A stretch of DNA of 64,000 nt from an uncultured Mediterranea sp. (GTDB lineage: Bacteria; Bacteroidota; Bacteroidia; Bacteroidales; Bacteroidaceae), in NCBI RefSeq assembly GCF_902493215.1, contig NZ_CABUOL010000012.1:23922-87921 (forward strand), given 5' to 3'. Positions 1-7,932 of the stretch are shown here, piece after piece (the stretch's first letter is position 1; each line of letters begins with the position of its first letter). The notes beneath the pieces were generated by a model that saw nothing but the letters and a program-made list of their open reading frames with translations, was not told the DNA's origin and searched no databases. Made by a program: the position numbers and the translations under genes.

Positions 1-147
1 TATCACGTCGCTTCCTATTTCAAGTCACAAGGCCAGGAAACTTTCTATCCCTTCATTGAAGTGGTGTTTGAAATCAGGGACGACAAACATTATCATGTCC
101 CCATTACGCTTTCTCCCTATGGCTACTCCACCTATCGGGGTAACTGA
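1..147 (+). CDS. uraH: 5-hydroxyisourate hydrolase (transthyretin-like), 3' end only
   Basis: The window opens inside this gene; only the last 48 codons and the TGA stop are visible. The translated end reads FYPFIEVVFEI, then HYHVPITLSPYGYSTYRGN. The first segment and the terminal YRG-tetrapeptide are hallmarks of 5-hydroxyisourate hydrolases, the transthyretin-like enzymes that open 5-hydroxyisourate in urate breakdown. The family normally ends YRGS; here the last residue is Asn. The N-terminal part and promoter lie outside the window, so a signal peptide cannot be judged. Confidence 0.85.
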   Translation, partial: YHVASYFKSQGQETFYPFIEVVFEIRDDKHYHVPITLSPYGYSTYRGN

Positions 148-199
148 AAGGGCCAAACAAAAAAAGTTGGCGGATAAAGCCTAAATCGAAAATAATTCC

Positions 200-207
200 T
201 ACCTTTG
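200..207 (+). promoter_or_regulatory. Bacteroides -7 element upstream of the riboswitch
   Basis: TACCTTTG matches the Bacteroides -7 consensus TAnnTTTG and lies just before the riboswitch. I see no TTTG at the usual 19-21 bp upstream, so the -33 half is weak. Confidence 0.5.
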
Positions 208-213
208 CCGCCA

Positions 214-412
214 CGATTTCGGTTTCGCTGCCTCTATCGCTTCGGAGCGTACGATGAAAAGGGAATCAGGTGAAACTCCTGAACAGACCCGCTGCTGTAA
301 GTCCTCCCTCCCGGGAAGTCTTTGGAAAGACCCGAGCCACTGTTCTACTCACAATATTAGAGGGAATGGGAAGGCATCCAAAGATGGGACAAGTCAGAAG
401 ACCTGCCAAAGT
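214..412 (+). promoter_or_regulatory. Cobalamin riboswitch
   Basis: The leader contains the characteristic cobalamin-aptamer blocks in order: GGGAATCAGGTGAAACTCCTG (about 261-281), then CCCGCTGCTGTAA (288-300), and the B12 box AAGTCAGAAGACCTGCC at 391-407. It lies about 150 bases upstream of the TonB-dependent receptor, the usual place for repression of vitamin B12 uptake genes when adenosylcobalamin is abundant. Aptamer edges are approximate. A GTCCTGC/GCGGGAC hairpin downstream (about 467-494) may belong to the expression platform, but its role is inferred. Confidence 0.93.
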
Positions 413-560
413 CGACAAACGTTTTAACGCTTTCGGGGAATAAAGCGGTGAAACATAGAGCCGGAAGTCCTGCCGCCTGATAGCCTGCGGGACAACCGTT
501 TCTCCATGTCCACATTTTACTGCTGTTTCCCGGCCATTTTTATTTGGAAGTTATAAAAAA

Positions 561-2948
561 ATGAAAAGAGGAGAAACAGTACACTATTCCTATGTCAGAC
601 TGCTCACGATATGGCTTTGTCTCTTGACGGGTACAACCTACTTGATGGGACAACAGAAAGTCCGTCTTTCCGGGCAGGTGACCGATATCCAGGGCCGTCC
701 CATCGAACAGGCCACCATAGCCATCGAAAACACGTCGACAGGCTGTTACAGCCAAGCCGACGGACGTTATGAACTTGCCGTGATGCCGGGCGAGCAGACG
801 GTGGTCGTCTCGTTCATCGGGTACGAGACACAAAAAACGTCTCTGAAAATCACAAGTTCCACAACACTGGACTTCCAGCTGAAAGAAAACAATGTAGGCC
901 TGGGAGCTGTGGAAATATACGGCAAAAGTCAGACACAGAAACTGAAGGAAAGTGCTTTTACCGTCAATGCTCTTGATGTAAAAACAATGGCATCATCCCT
1001 GAGCAACCTGAACGACCTGGTAAACCGTACGACTGGCATCAAGGTACGCGAAGAAGGCGGTGTGGGTTCAGACTTCGACCTGTCCATCAACGGCCTTTCG
1101 GGCAACTCCGTCCGCTACTTTCTGGACGGCATGCCTTTGAGCAGCAAAGGCAGTGATGTAACTCTGGCCAACCTGCCCGTAAACATCATCGACCGCATCG
1201 AGATCTATAAAGGAGTAGTTCCTGCCCATCTGGGAACAGATGCTTTGGGCGGTGCCGTCAATATCATCACCAAGCAAGAACAGAAAAATTACCTGGACGC
1301 CTCTTACGGCATAGGTTCTTTCCACACACACAAAGCCGACCTGAACGCACAGTTTGTAGAGCGACGGACGGGACTCATCATCCGCCCCACCATCGGAATC
1401 AGCTATTCAAAAAACGACTATAAGATGAAAGACGTCGAAGTGTGGGACGACGAGCAGGACCAATATATTTATGCCGACCGCAAACGCTTTCACGACGACT
1501 ACTTCTCGCTACTCGGACAAGTGGAAATCGGCTTTGCCAACAAGTCATGGGCAGATGCATTCTTTGTCTCGGGTTCCTATTCGAAAGTCGACAAAGAACT
1601 TCAGACGGGTTCGGTACAGACCGTCGTCTATGGAATGGCCGAACGGCAGACCGATGCCTGGAATCTGTCGGCACGCTACCGGAAACGGAATTTTCTGGTC
1701 GAAGGACTTCAGATGAACGCCTCCCTCTCGCATACCTGGGACCACTCGCTGACGGTCGATACCGCCTACCGCAAATACAACTGGAACGGCGACTACATTG
1801 CAAGCTCCCGTAATGAAATCACCGGAAACAAACGTTCCATGCGCTACTACAAACGCCCCATGACGCTGGTCCATGCCAACACCGACTATGCTCTGAACAA
1901 CCATCACAGCCTCAATCTGGACTATTCAATGAACCGGACGGGCAACAATCGATATGACGACCTTGATACCGACTTCGAACCGTCGAACGACGTGCTGACA
2001 AAGCACATCATCGGTTTCTCCTACCATCAGTCCTTTTTCAACGACCGCTGGAACACGACCTTCTTTGTCAAAGACTATGTGAACCATGCCGACATCCGAC
2101 AGACTGATTCGGGAGCCACGACAGGCTCCAACAACGTACATGGTTCCATCACCAAAAACTACCTGGGCTACGGAGCCGGTACCCGCTTCATCTTTACAGA
2201 ACCCTTTGCCCTGAAAGCCTCTTTCGAGCACAGTGTACGCCTGCCTATAGCCCGCGAGCTACTGGGCAATGGTTCTACGGTCTACGCCAACGTAGCACTG
2301 GAACCGGAGCAAAGCGACAATGTCAATCTTGGCTTTTTCGGTACCTGGCATCCGGCTGCCGGACACACACTCTATTATGAAGCCAACGGATTTCTGCGCA
2401 ACGTGGACAACTTCATCCAAGTACAAGTCATCGAAAAGGAAGGCATGCTGCAATATCAGAACGTGCCAGCCGTACACATCAAAGGTGCCGAAGGAGAGCT
2501 CCGCTACACCTGGCAGAACAAGCTCCAACTCTCGGGCAACCTCAGCTATCAGGACGCACGCGACCAGCAGCAATATAAGACCGACGGCAAGCCCTCGGCC
2601 ACCTATGACAACCGCCTGCCCAACCGCCCCTGGCTGTTCGGCGGTGCCGAAGCAAGCTATACGTTCCATAATGTAGGGATGCCCGACAGCCGTCTGCGTC
2701 TGAATTTCAACTATCAATGGGTACATTGGTACTTCCTGACATGGGAAGCCTATGGTTCCTACGAGAACAAATCGCGCATCCCCACGCAGCACATCTGCAA
2801 TGCCGGCGCATCCTATTCCTGGAAGAACGACCGCTACAGCCTTTCATTGGAATGTAGCAACCTGTTGGACTATACCGCCTATGACAACTACAAGTTGCAG
2901 AAACCGGGAAGAGCGTTTTTTGCCAAATTCCGACTTTTTATCAATTAA
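561..2948 (+). CDS. btuB: TonB-dependent outer-membrane receptor, BtuB-like cobalamin/corrinoid transporter
   Basis: A 795-residue outer-membrane receptor. It has an N-terminal signal segment (about residues 12-31), a carboxypeptidase-regulatory-like domain (about 35-110: LSGQVTDIQGRPIEQATI), a plug domain (about 130-240: RIEIYKGVVPAHLGTDALGG) and a C-terminal beta barrel rich in alternating aromatic strands. The family imports large ligands using energy from TonB-ExbBD. Cobalamin or a related corrinoid is the likely substrate because a cobalamin riboswitch precedes the gene and corrin synthesis genes follow. The symbol reflects function inferred from context; Bacteroides carries several BtuB paralogues. 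Confidence 0.85.
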   Translation: MKRGETVHYSYVRLLTIWLCLLTGTTYLMGQQKVRLSGQVTDIQGRPIEQATIAIENTSTGCYSQADGRYELAVMPGEQTVVVSFIGYETQKTSLKITSSTTLDFQLKENNVGLGAVEIYGKSQTQKLKESAFTVNALDVKTMASSLSNLNDLVNRTTGIKVREEGGVGSDFDLSINGLSGNSVRYFLDGMPLSSKGSDVTLANLPVNIIDRIEIYKGVVPAHLGTDALGGAVNIITKQEQKNYLDASYGIGSFHTHKADLNAQFVERRTGLIIRPTIGISYSKNDYKMKDVEVWDDEQDQYIYADRKRFHDDYFSLLGQVEIGFANKSWADAFFVSGSYSKVDKELQTGSVQTVVYGMAERQTDAWNLSARYRKRNFLVEGLQMNASLSHTWDHSLTVDTAYRKYNWNGDYIASSRNEITGNKRSMRYYKRPMTLVHANTDYALNNHHSLNLDYSMNRTGNNRYDDLDTDFEPSNDVLTKHIIGFSYHQSFFNDRWNTTFFVKDYVNHADIRQTDSGATTGSNNVHGSITKNYLGYGAGTRFIFTEPFALKASFEHSVRLPIARELLGNGSTVYANVALEPEQSDNVNLGFFGTWHPAAGHTLYYEANGFLRNVDNFIQVQVIEKEGMLQYQNVPAVHIKGAEGELRYTWQNKLQLSGNLSYQDARDQQQYKTDGKPSATYDNRLPNRPWLFGGAEASYTFHNVGMPDSRLRLNFNYQWVHWYFLTWEAYGSYENKSRIPTQHICNAGASYSWKNDRYSLSLECSNLLDYTAYDNYKLQKPGRAFFAKFRLFIN

Positions 2949-2972
2949 CCCTAACTATAATTTTTTATCAAC

Positions 2973-4292
2973 ATGAGAAAATTCAAACATTTCCTGAGTA
3001 CAGGTATGGCTATCCTGATGGCCGCGTCTTTTACCGCATGCTCCGACGACTCCAACGGAGACAAGGGAGGGAACTCCGGTAACAACAACCTTGATTATCA
3101 TTTCGACCTCTTCATGAGTGTAGGCAAACATGGCGGTATGAGCCAAGGCGACGGAACCATCGTACGAAGCGTGTCCGACCTGAGTGCAACAGCAGACAAA
3201 ATATCCATTGAAGGCATCGGATCGGAATTCGAATCGGACGGAAACACCTATACCATGGAAGCCATTGTCAAAGGGAAGTATTATTACGAAGTGCCCTACC
3301 AGCCAGCCGACCGTTTTGTAAAACTGGAAGTGAACTACGACCCGAAGACCGGCAAAAATGCCCTCAACGTCGTGGCACAACGGCCCTTTGCCGAAGGATA
3401 CACTTTCAAGGCCCGTTCGTACACACACGCCTGGCTCGATGACAAGACACTGATTGTCATGGCAGCCAACGGCGATGCCGACCAAATCATTTGGACGAAA
3501 CTCAATGCAGACGACATGAAAATAATCGACAGTGGCACACTGAGCGAAATTACTGCGCCCAATGGATATCCGGTACTCACTACCTCCGGCATCCTGACCT
3601 ATCGTCAAAGCGACCAGAAGCTCTACTACTTCTATTTTGCCAAAACATCGAAACGCAACGGAAAAGCCACTCCCTACTTCTATACGGCTGTCATCAACCC
3701 CACAACCATGAAAGTGGAAAGCAACGAGCCCAACAACATTGCCCAGCAAATGGCCGGAAGCGCCTATGGCGAACTGATGCAGAATTGTGTCATGTACGAC
3801 GAGAACGACAACCTCTACCTCGCCACCTTCACGCCCGATGAGAACGAGAAAGAAATCGGCCACCTGCTCCGAATCAAGAAAGGTGAAACCCAGTTCGACT
3901 CCAGCTACGACGGCTATCCCAATGCCGACGGCAAGCTGCTGACCCTCCAATATCTGGGTAACGGCAAGGCATTGGCCTACGCCCGCAACGATGCCGGTGA
4001 CCCGCAGGATGGTACACTCAACATCGACTCCTACTGCCACTACTATACCATTATCAACCTGGCCGACGGAAGCCGCGAACGCCTGAAATACAACGGTACT
4101 GAAATTCCTTATAGCGCAGGCCGCTTCTCACAACGCACAGCCGTTGTCAACGGGAAAGCCTATATCGGAGTCAATACCCGCGAAGAATCCGGCATCTATA
4201 TCTATGACATCGCAACCGGTAAAGTGGAAAAAGGAGCTGAAGTAGACAGTGGGTTCTATTTTGACATCCTTCGCGTTATGAATAATCAATGA
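2973..4292 (+). CDS. DUF4374-type surface lipoprotein, partner of the TonB receptor
   Basis: A 439-residue lipoprotein. The N-terminus MRKFKHFLSTGMAILMAASF is a signal peptide followed by a TAC-S lipobox, so Cys near residue 23 should be lipidated. The acidic SDDSNGDKGG stretch after the Cys resembles Bacteroides lipoprotein export signals. The rest looks like a repeated beta-blade fold and resembles the DUF4374 family, which I recall as companions of TonB receptors. It begins 24 bases after the receptor gene, so it is probably in the same riboswitch-controlled transcript and may help capture corrinoids at the cell surface. The function is inferred. Confidence 0.7.
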   Translation: MRKFKHFLSTGMAILMAASFTACSDDSNGDKGGNSGNNNLDYHFDLFMSVGKHGGMSQGDGTIVRSVSDLSATADKISIEGIGSEFESDGNTYTMEAIVKGKYYYEVPYQPADRFVKLEVNYDPKTGKNALNVVAQRPFAEGYTFKARSYTHAWLDDKTLIVMAANGDADQIIWTKLNADDMKIIDSGTLSEITAPNGYPVLTTSGILTYRQSDQKLYYFYFAKTSKRNGKATPYFYTAVINPTTMKVESNEPNNIAQQMAGSAYGELMQNCVMYDENDNLYLATFTPDENEKEIGHLLRIKKGETQFDSSYDGYPNADGKLLTLQYLGNGKALAYARNDAGDPQDGTLNIDSYCHYYTIINLADGSRERLKYNGTEIPYSAGRFSQRTAVVNGKAYIGVNTREESGIYIYDIATGKVEKGAEVDSGFYFDILRVMNNQ

Positions 4293-4376
4293 CATCCGAC
4301 GGCAAAATCAAAATCAAATCAGTGAAACAAAGGACAGACGGACAGAAGAAAAAGTTTCAAAAGTTGCATTGACAAC

Positions 4377-4468
4377 GAAACTAGTAGTTTCAAACCTGTT
4401 CCGTTTCTTGAAACCATCGGTTTCATTAAAGGAAACCACCGGTTTCATTCAATGAAACTAGTGGTTTC
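4377..4468. repeat. Four phased GAAAC-N5-GTTTC palindromes
   Basis: Four inverted repeats of identical architecture (GAAAC, five bases, GTTTC) lie at 4377-4391, 4410-4424, 4432-4446 and 4454-4468. Their centres are 33, 22 and 22 bases apart, i.e. whole multiples of about 11 bp. An extra GAAAC half-site sits at 4476-4480, and a GTTTC-TT-GAAAC arrangement links sites one and two. The rest of 4293-4639 holds no gene that I can support. Confidence 0.85.
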
Positions 4469-4584
4469 ATCCTATGAAACTATTTTGATGCCTGTGAGAG
4501 GAAAATCTGAATCCAGAGCAGAATAACCGTAATATGGTTACAAAAAAACTGCATTTGTCTACATATCGTCCCGCTGTCTTTGCC

Positions 4585-4592
4585 TACCTTTG
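4585..4592 (+). promoter_or_regulatory. -7 element upstream of the acetyltransferase gene
   Basis: TACCTTTG fits the Bacteroides -7 consensus TAnnTTTG about 48 bases before the start at 4640. The nearest upstream TTTG (4554-4557) is farther than the usual spacing. Confidence 0.5.
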
Positions 4593-4639
4593 CACATACG
4601 TTTGAATAAAAGACTATAGAACATAAAAATTTACATTTC

Positions 4640-5203
4640 ATGACACTCTCCGAATTTCTATCGTATGTGCAAACCGGCAAGGCGCTTAATACTGAACCCA
4701 TCCATCGCCTGATGAACGACATGAGCGAAGAAGCCCGGCGCATCACCTTCCGCCTGAACTCCGCCTATCATACCCCTGAAGAAGTCAGGGCACTGCTGTC
4801 CGAACTCTTCGGCAAACCGGTCCCCGACACGCTTCGGGTCTTCCCTCCCTTCTATTCAGACTTCGGGAAAAACATCACAGTAGGCGAAAACGTATTCATC
4901 AATGCCTGCTGCCATTTCCAGGACCACGGCGGAGTAACGCTGGGCGACGGTTGCCAGATAGGGCACAACGTCGTATTCGCCACGCTCAACCACGGCCTGC
5001 AACCTGAAGACCGCGGCACCACCTACCCTGCTCCCATTGTTTTGGGCAAGAACGTATGGGTAGGCTCCAACGCCACCATCCTCCAGGGAGTCACCATCGG
5101 CGACAATGCCGTCGTGGCCGCCGGAGCTGTTGTGACCAAAGATGTTCCGGCCGACGCCATCGTAGGTGGCGTGCCTGCCCGTTTCATCAAGAGCATCCGA
5201 TAA
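4640..5203 (+). CDS. Sugar O-acetyltransferase, hexapeptide-repeat (LacA/Maa-like)
   Basis: A 187-residue protein with a short helical N-terminal region (about 1-60) and a left-handed beta-helix built from hexapeptide repeats. The repeats are visible as ITVGENVFINACCHF, VTLGDGCQIGHNVVF, IVLGKNVWVGSNATIL and VTIGDNAVVAAGAVV, ending in the typical ADAIVGGVPARFIKSI. His in the ATLNHGL segment corresponds to the family's catalytic region. It transfers acetyl from acetyl-CoA to a sugar or similar acceptor in the cytoplasm; the acceptor cannot be read from sequence. The gene stands between the palindrome array and the corrin cluster. Confidence 0.85.
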   Translation: MTLSEFLSYVQTGKALNTEPIHRLMNDMSEEARRITFRLNSAYHTPEEVRALLSELFGKPVPDTLRVFPPFYSDFGKNITVGENVFINACCHFQDHGGVTLGDGCQIGHNVVFATLNHGLQPEDRGTTYPAPIVLGKNVWVGSNATILQGVTIGDNAVVAAGAVVTKDVPADAIVGGVPARFIKSIR

Positions 5204-5239
5204 TATGGACAGTGGGCCGATTGTTCGACGAAAAAGACG

Positions 5240-5247
5240 TATATTTG
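5240..5247 (+). promoter_or_regulatory. Possible promoter of the corrin-synthesis genes (-7 element)
   Basis: TATATTTG matches TAnnTTTG. A TTG at 5221-5223 is only 16 bases upstream, short of the usual 19. If this promoter is used, transcription would begin near 5254, which argues for ATG 5272 over ATG 5257 as the start of the next gene. Confidence 0.4.
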
Positions 5248-5271
5248 CCGAACATTATGGAACCCAAAGAA

Positions 5272-6681
5272 ATGAAACAACCGAAAATAATCGTTGCCGG
5301 TATAGGACCGGGCAGCGAACAAGACATCACTCCTGCCGTCAAGGCCGCCCTGCAAGAGGCCGATGTGGTGGTAGGCTACAAATATTATTTCCAGTTTGTC
5401 GCTCCTTACCTGAACAGCAGTACCCAATGCGTGGATACAGGCATGAAACGCGAACGGGCACGGGCCGAACAGGCTTTCGAACTGGCCGAACAAGGCAAGA
5501 CCGTCTGCGTCATCAGTTCGGGCGATGCCGGCATCTACGGCATGACGCCGCTCGTCTACGAAATGAAGCGCGAGCGGGGCAGTGCGGTCGAGGTCGTATC
5601 CCTGCCCGGCATCAGTGCCTTCCAGAAGGCTGCCTCCCTGCTGGGCGCTCCGGTAGGACATGATTTCTGCGTCATCTCCCTCAGCGACCTGATGACTCCC
5701 TGGGAGCGCATCGAGAAGCGCATCCGGGCCGCTGCCCAGGCCGACTTCGTGACGGCTGTCTACAACCCCAAGAGCGAAGGACGCTACTGGCAGCTCTACC
5801 GCCTGAAGGAAATCTTCCTGCAAGAAGACCGGTCGCCCCAGACACCCGTGGGCTACGTGCGCCAGGCCGGCCGACCCGAACAGGAGGTACACATCACCAC
5901 ACTCCAGGACTTCGATCCCGAAGAGGTGGACATGTTTACCGTCATCATCATCGGTAACTCCCAGTCCTACGAATGGCAGGGAGCATTCGTCACACCACGC
6001 GGATATTATCGGGAAGAAAGTGCTTCAGGAGCTTCCGTCGGGCAGGACATCATGATACGCAGCTTCCGCACCATCGAACGCGAACTACAGCATCCCGACA
6101 TTCCCCTCGACCACAAGTGGGCCCTGCTGCATGCCATCCACACCACGGCCGACTTCGAGATGGAGCATCTGCTGTATACCGACCCTCGAGCCGTGTCGAC
6201 CCTGTACGAACAGATAGCCTCCGGCCGCCTGAAGACCATCGTCACAGACGTGACCATGGCTGCCAGCGGCATCCGCAAAGGCGCCCTGCAACGCCTGGGT
6301 GTGGAGGTGAAATGCTACCTGAGCGATCCGCGTACAGCCGAACTGGCATCGGCCAAAGGCATCACCCGTACGCAAGCCGGTACCCGCCTGGCCGTTGAGG
6401 AACACCCCGACGCCCTGTACGTCTTCGGCAACGCACCCACCGCCCTGATGGAGCTGTGCGACCTGATACGCAAGGGTAAGGCACACCCGGCCGGCATCGT
6501 GGCCGCTCCTGTCGGTTTCGTACATGTGCAGGAATCCAAGCACATGGTCAAGCCCTTCACCGACATTCCAAAAATCATTGTAGAAGGACGCAAAGGCGGA
6601 AGCAATCTGGCCGCCACCCTCGTCAACGCTATCCTGTGCTATAACGACGCCGAACAACTGCGCCCCGGCCGAGACGTATAA
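5272..6681 (+). CDS. cbiH-cbiC: CbiH/CobJ-CbiC/CobH fusion: cobalt-precorrin-3 C17-methyltransferase and cobalt-precorrin-8 methylmutase
   Basis: A 469-residue bifunctional corrin enzyme. Residues about 1-245 are a SAM-dependent tetrapyrrole methylase (KIIVAGIGPGSEQDITPAV at the start, ISSGDAGIYGM in the middle, EVDMFTVIIIGNS near its end), corresponding to CbiH/CobJ, which methylates C17 and drives ring contraction. Residues about 265-460 are precorrin-8X methylmutase (HTTADFE, TDVTMAASGI, FGNAPTAL, APVGFVHVQESK, GRKGGSNLAATLVNA), moving the C11 methyl to C12. I chose ATG 5272 because it gives the typical N-terminus; ATG 5257 adds five residues. It is first of four consecutive fusion genes. 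Confidence 0.9.
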   Translation: MKQPKIIVAGIGPGSEQDITPAVKAALQEADVVVGYKYYFQFVAPYLNSSTQCVDTGMKRERARAEQAFELAEQGKTVCVISSGDAGIYGMTPLVYEMKRERGSAVEVVSLPGISAFQKAASLLGAPVGHDFCVISLSDLMTPWERIEKRIRAAAQADFVTAVYNPKSEGRYWQLYRLKEIFLQEDRSPQTPVGYVRQAGRPEQEVHITTLQDFDPEEVDMFTVIIIGNSQSYEWQGAFVTPRGYYREESASGASVGQDIMIRSFRTIERELQHPDIPLDHKWALLHAIHTTADFEMEHLLYTDPRAVSTLYEQIASGRLKTIVTDVTMAASGIRKGALQRLGVEVKCYLSDPRTAELASAKGITRTQAGTRLAVEEHPDALYVFGNAPTALMELCDLIRKGKAHPAGIVAAPVGFVHVQESKHMVKPFTDIPKIIVEGRKGGSNLAATLVNAILCYNDAEQLRPGRDV

Positions 6682-6705
6682 CACAGGCAGAAAACAGACT
6701 TCATT

Positions 6706-7911
6706 ATGGAACAGAAATTCATAGTCATCGGCATGGACGACCGCCCGCAGCCCTACTTTCCTCCCGAAGTACAGGAGCTCATCCGCTGCGGGAAAGTCTT
6801 TTCGGGCGGTATCCGTCACCACGAAATCGTGTCGTCCCTGCTGCCCGACGATGCCCGGTGGATAGACATCACCGTGCCGCTGGACGACGTTTTTGCCCGC
6901 TACGAAGCCCACTTCGCTTCCGAAGGCAGCCCGCTGCTGGTCTTTGCCTCGGGCGACCCGCTCTTTTTCGGCTTCGCCAATACCATCCGGCGGAAGATGC
7001 CAGAGGCAGACATCCGCCTATTCCCGTCGTTCAACTCCCTGCAGACGCTGGCCCACCGGCTGGTGATACCCTACAACGACATGCGCACCGTGTCGCTCAC
7101 CGGCCGCCCCTGGCAGGAGCTGGACCGTGCCCTGATAGAGCGTGCTCCGCACATCGGCCTGCTGACCGACCGAGAACATACGCCCGACGCCATTGCCCGA
7201 CGCCTGCTGGACTTTGGTTACAACGGTTACACGATGTACGTGGGCGAACACCTGGGCAACCCGTCCCAAGAACGCATCCGGCAGATGAGCCTAGAAGAAG
7301 CCTCACAAAGCCGCTTCGAGCACCCCAACAACCTGATGCTTGTAGCCCGCCAACCGCTTCCTCCCCGCCCCTTCGGTATCCCCGACGAGGCTTTCGAACA
7401 CCTGGACGGACGGGCACGCATGATTACCAAGGCGCCCATCCGTCTGCTCACGTTGCAGGCACTCGAACTGTCGGGCCGCCACGTCCTGTGGGACATCGGT
7501 TTCTGCACGGGCTCTGTGTCCATCGAAGCCCGCCTGCAGTTTCCTCATCTCAAAGTTGTGGCGTTCGAAGTGCGTCCCGAAGGCCGGCATCTGATGGAAG
7601 TGAACAGCCGCCGCTTCGGCGTGCCGGGCATCACGGCCCTTATCGGTGACTTTCTGCAGGCCGATTTAACAGACCTTCCACGTCCGGACGCCGTGTTCAT
7701 CGGAGGCCACGGAGGTCGGCTGGACAACATGCTGTCCCGCATCCGCGAAGTGCTCCTGCCGGAAGGCTGCATCGTGCTCAACTCCGTATCGGCCGAAAGC
7801 CGCGAAGCCTTCTGCACGGGCATCCGCGACCTGGGCATGAAGCTCTGCCCAGCCCTGCACGTGGCACTGAACGACTACAACCCCATCGATATCCTGAAAG
7901 CTACCTTTTAA
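6706..7911 (+). CDS. cobL: CbiE-CbiT (CobL-like) precorrin-6Y C5,15-methyltransferase (decarboxylating)
   Basis: A 401-residue enzyme with the CobL arrangement. The N-terminal CbiE domain (about 1-215) is a tetrapyrrole methylase fold (FIVIGMDDRP, FASGDPLFFGF). The C-terminal CbiT domain (about 225-401) is a Rossmann SAM methyltransferase (ITKAPIRLLTLQALELSGRH, WDIGFCTGSVSIEA, AVFIGGHGGRLDNML). Together they methylate C5 and C15 and remove the ring-C acetate carboxylate. It follows the previous gene by 24 bases and precedes the next by 21, so the cluster is probably one transcript. Confidence 0.9.
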   Translation: MEQKFIVIGMDDRPQPYFPPEVQELIRCGKVFSGGIRHHEIVSSLLPDDARWIDITVPLDDVFARYEAHFASEGSPLLVFASGDPLFFGFANTIRRKMPEADIRLFPSFNSLQTLAHRLVIPYNDMRTVSLTGRPWQELDRALIERAPHIGLLTDREHTPDAIARRLLDFGYNGYTMYVGEHLGNPSQERIRQMSLEEASQSRFEHPNNLMLVARQPLPPRPFGIPDEAFEHLDGRARMITKAPIRLLTLQALELSGRHVLWDIGFCTGSVSIEARLQFPHLKVVAFEVRPEGRHLMEVNSRRFGVPGITALIGDFLQADLTDLPRPDAVFIGGHGGRLDNMLSRIREVLLPEGCIVLNSVSAESREAFCTGIRDLGMKLCPALHVALNDYNPIDILKATF

Positions 7912-7932
7912 CGTCAAAACTTTAGCATTAGC

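Noticed and set aside
2955..4040. Minus-strand open frame opposite the DUF4374-like gene
   Set aside because: A composition shadow of the lipoprotein gene, with no signal, no motif and no promoter.
4377..4480. Possible CRISPR array
   Set aside because: The repeats are 15-bp palindromes with spacings too short and too variable in sequence for spacers, and no cas genes are near.
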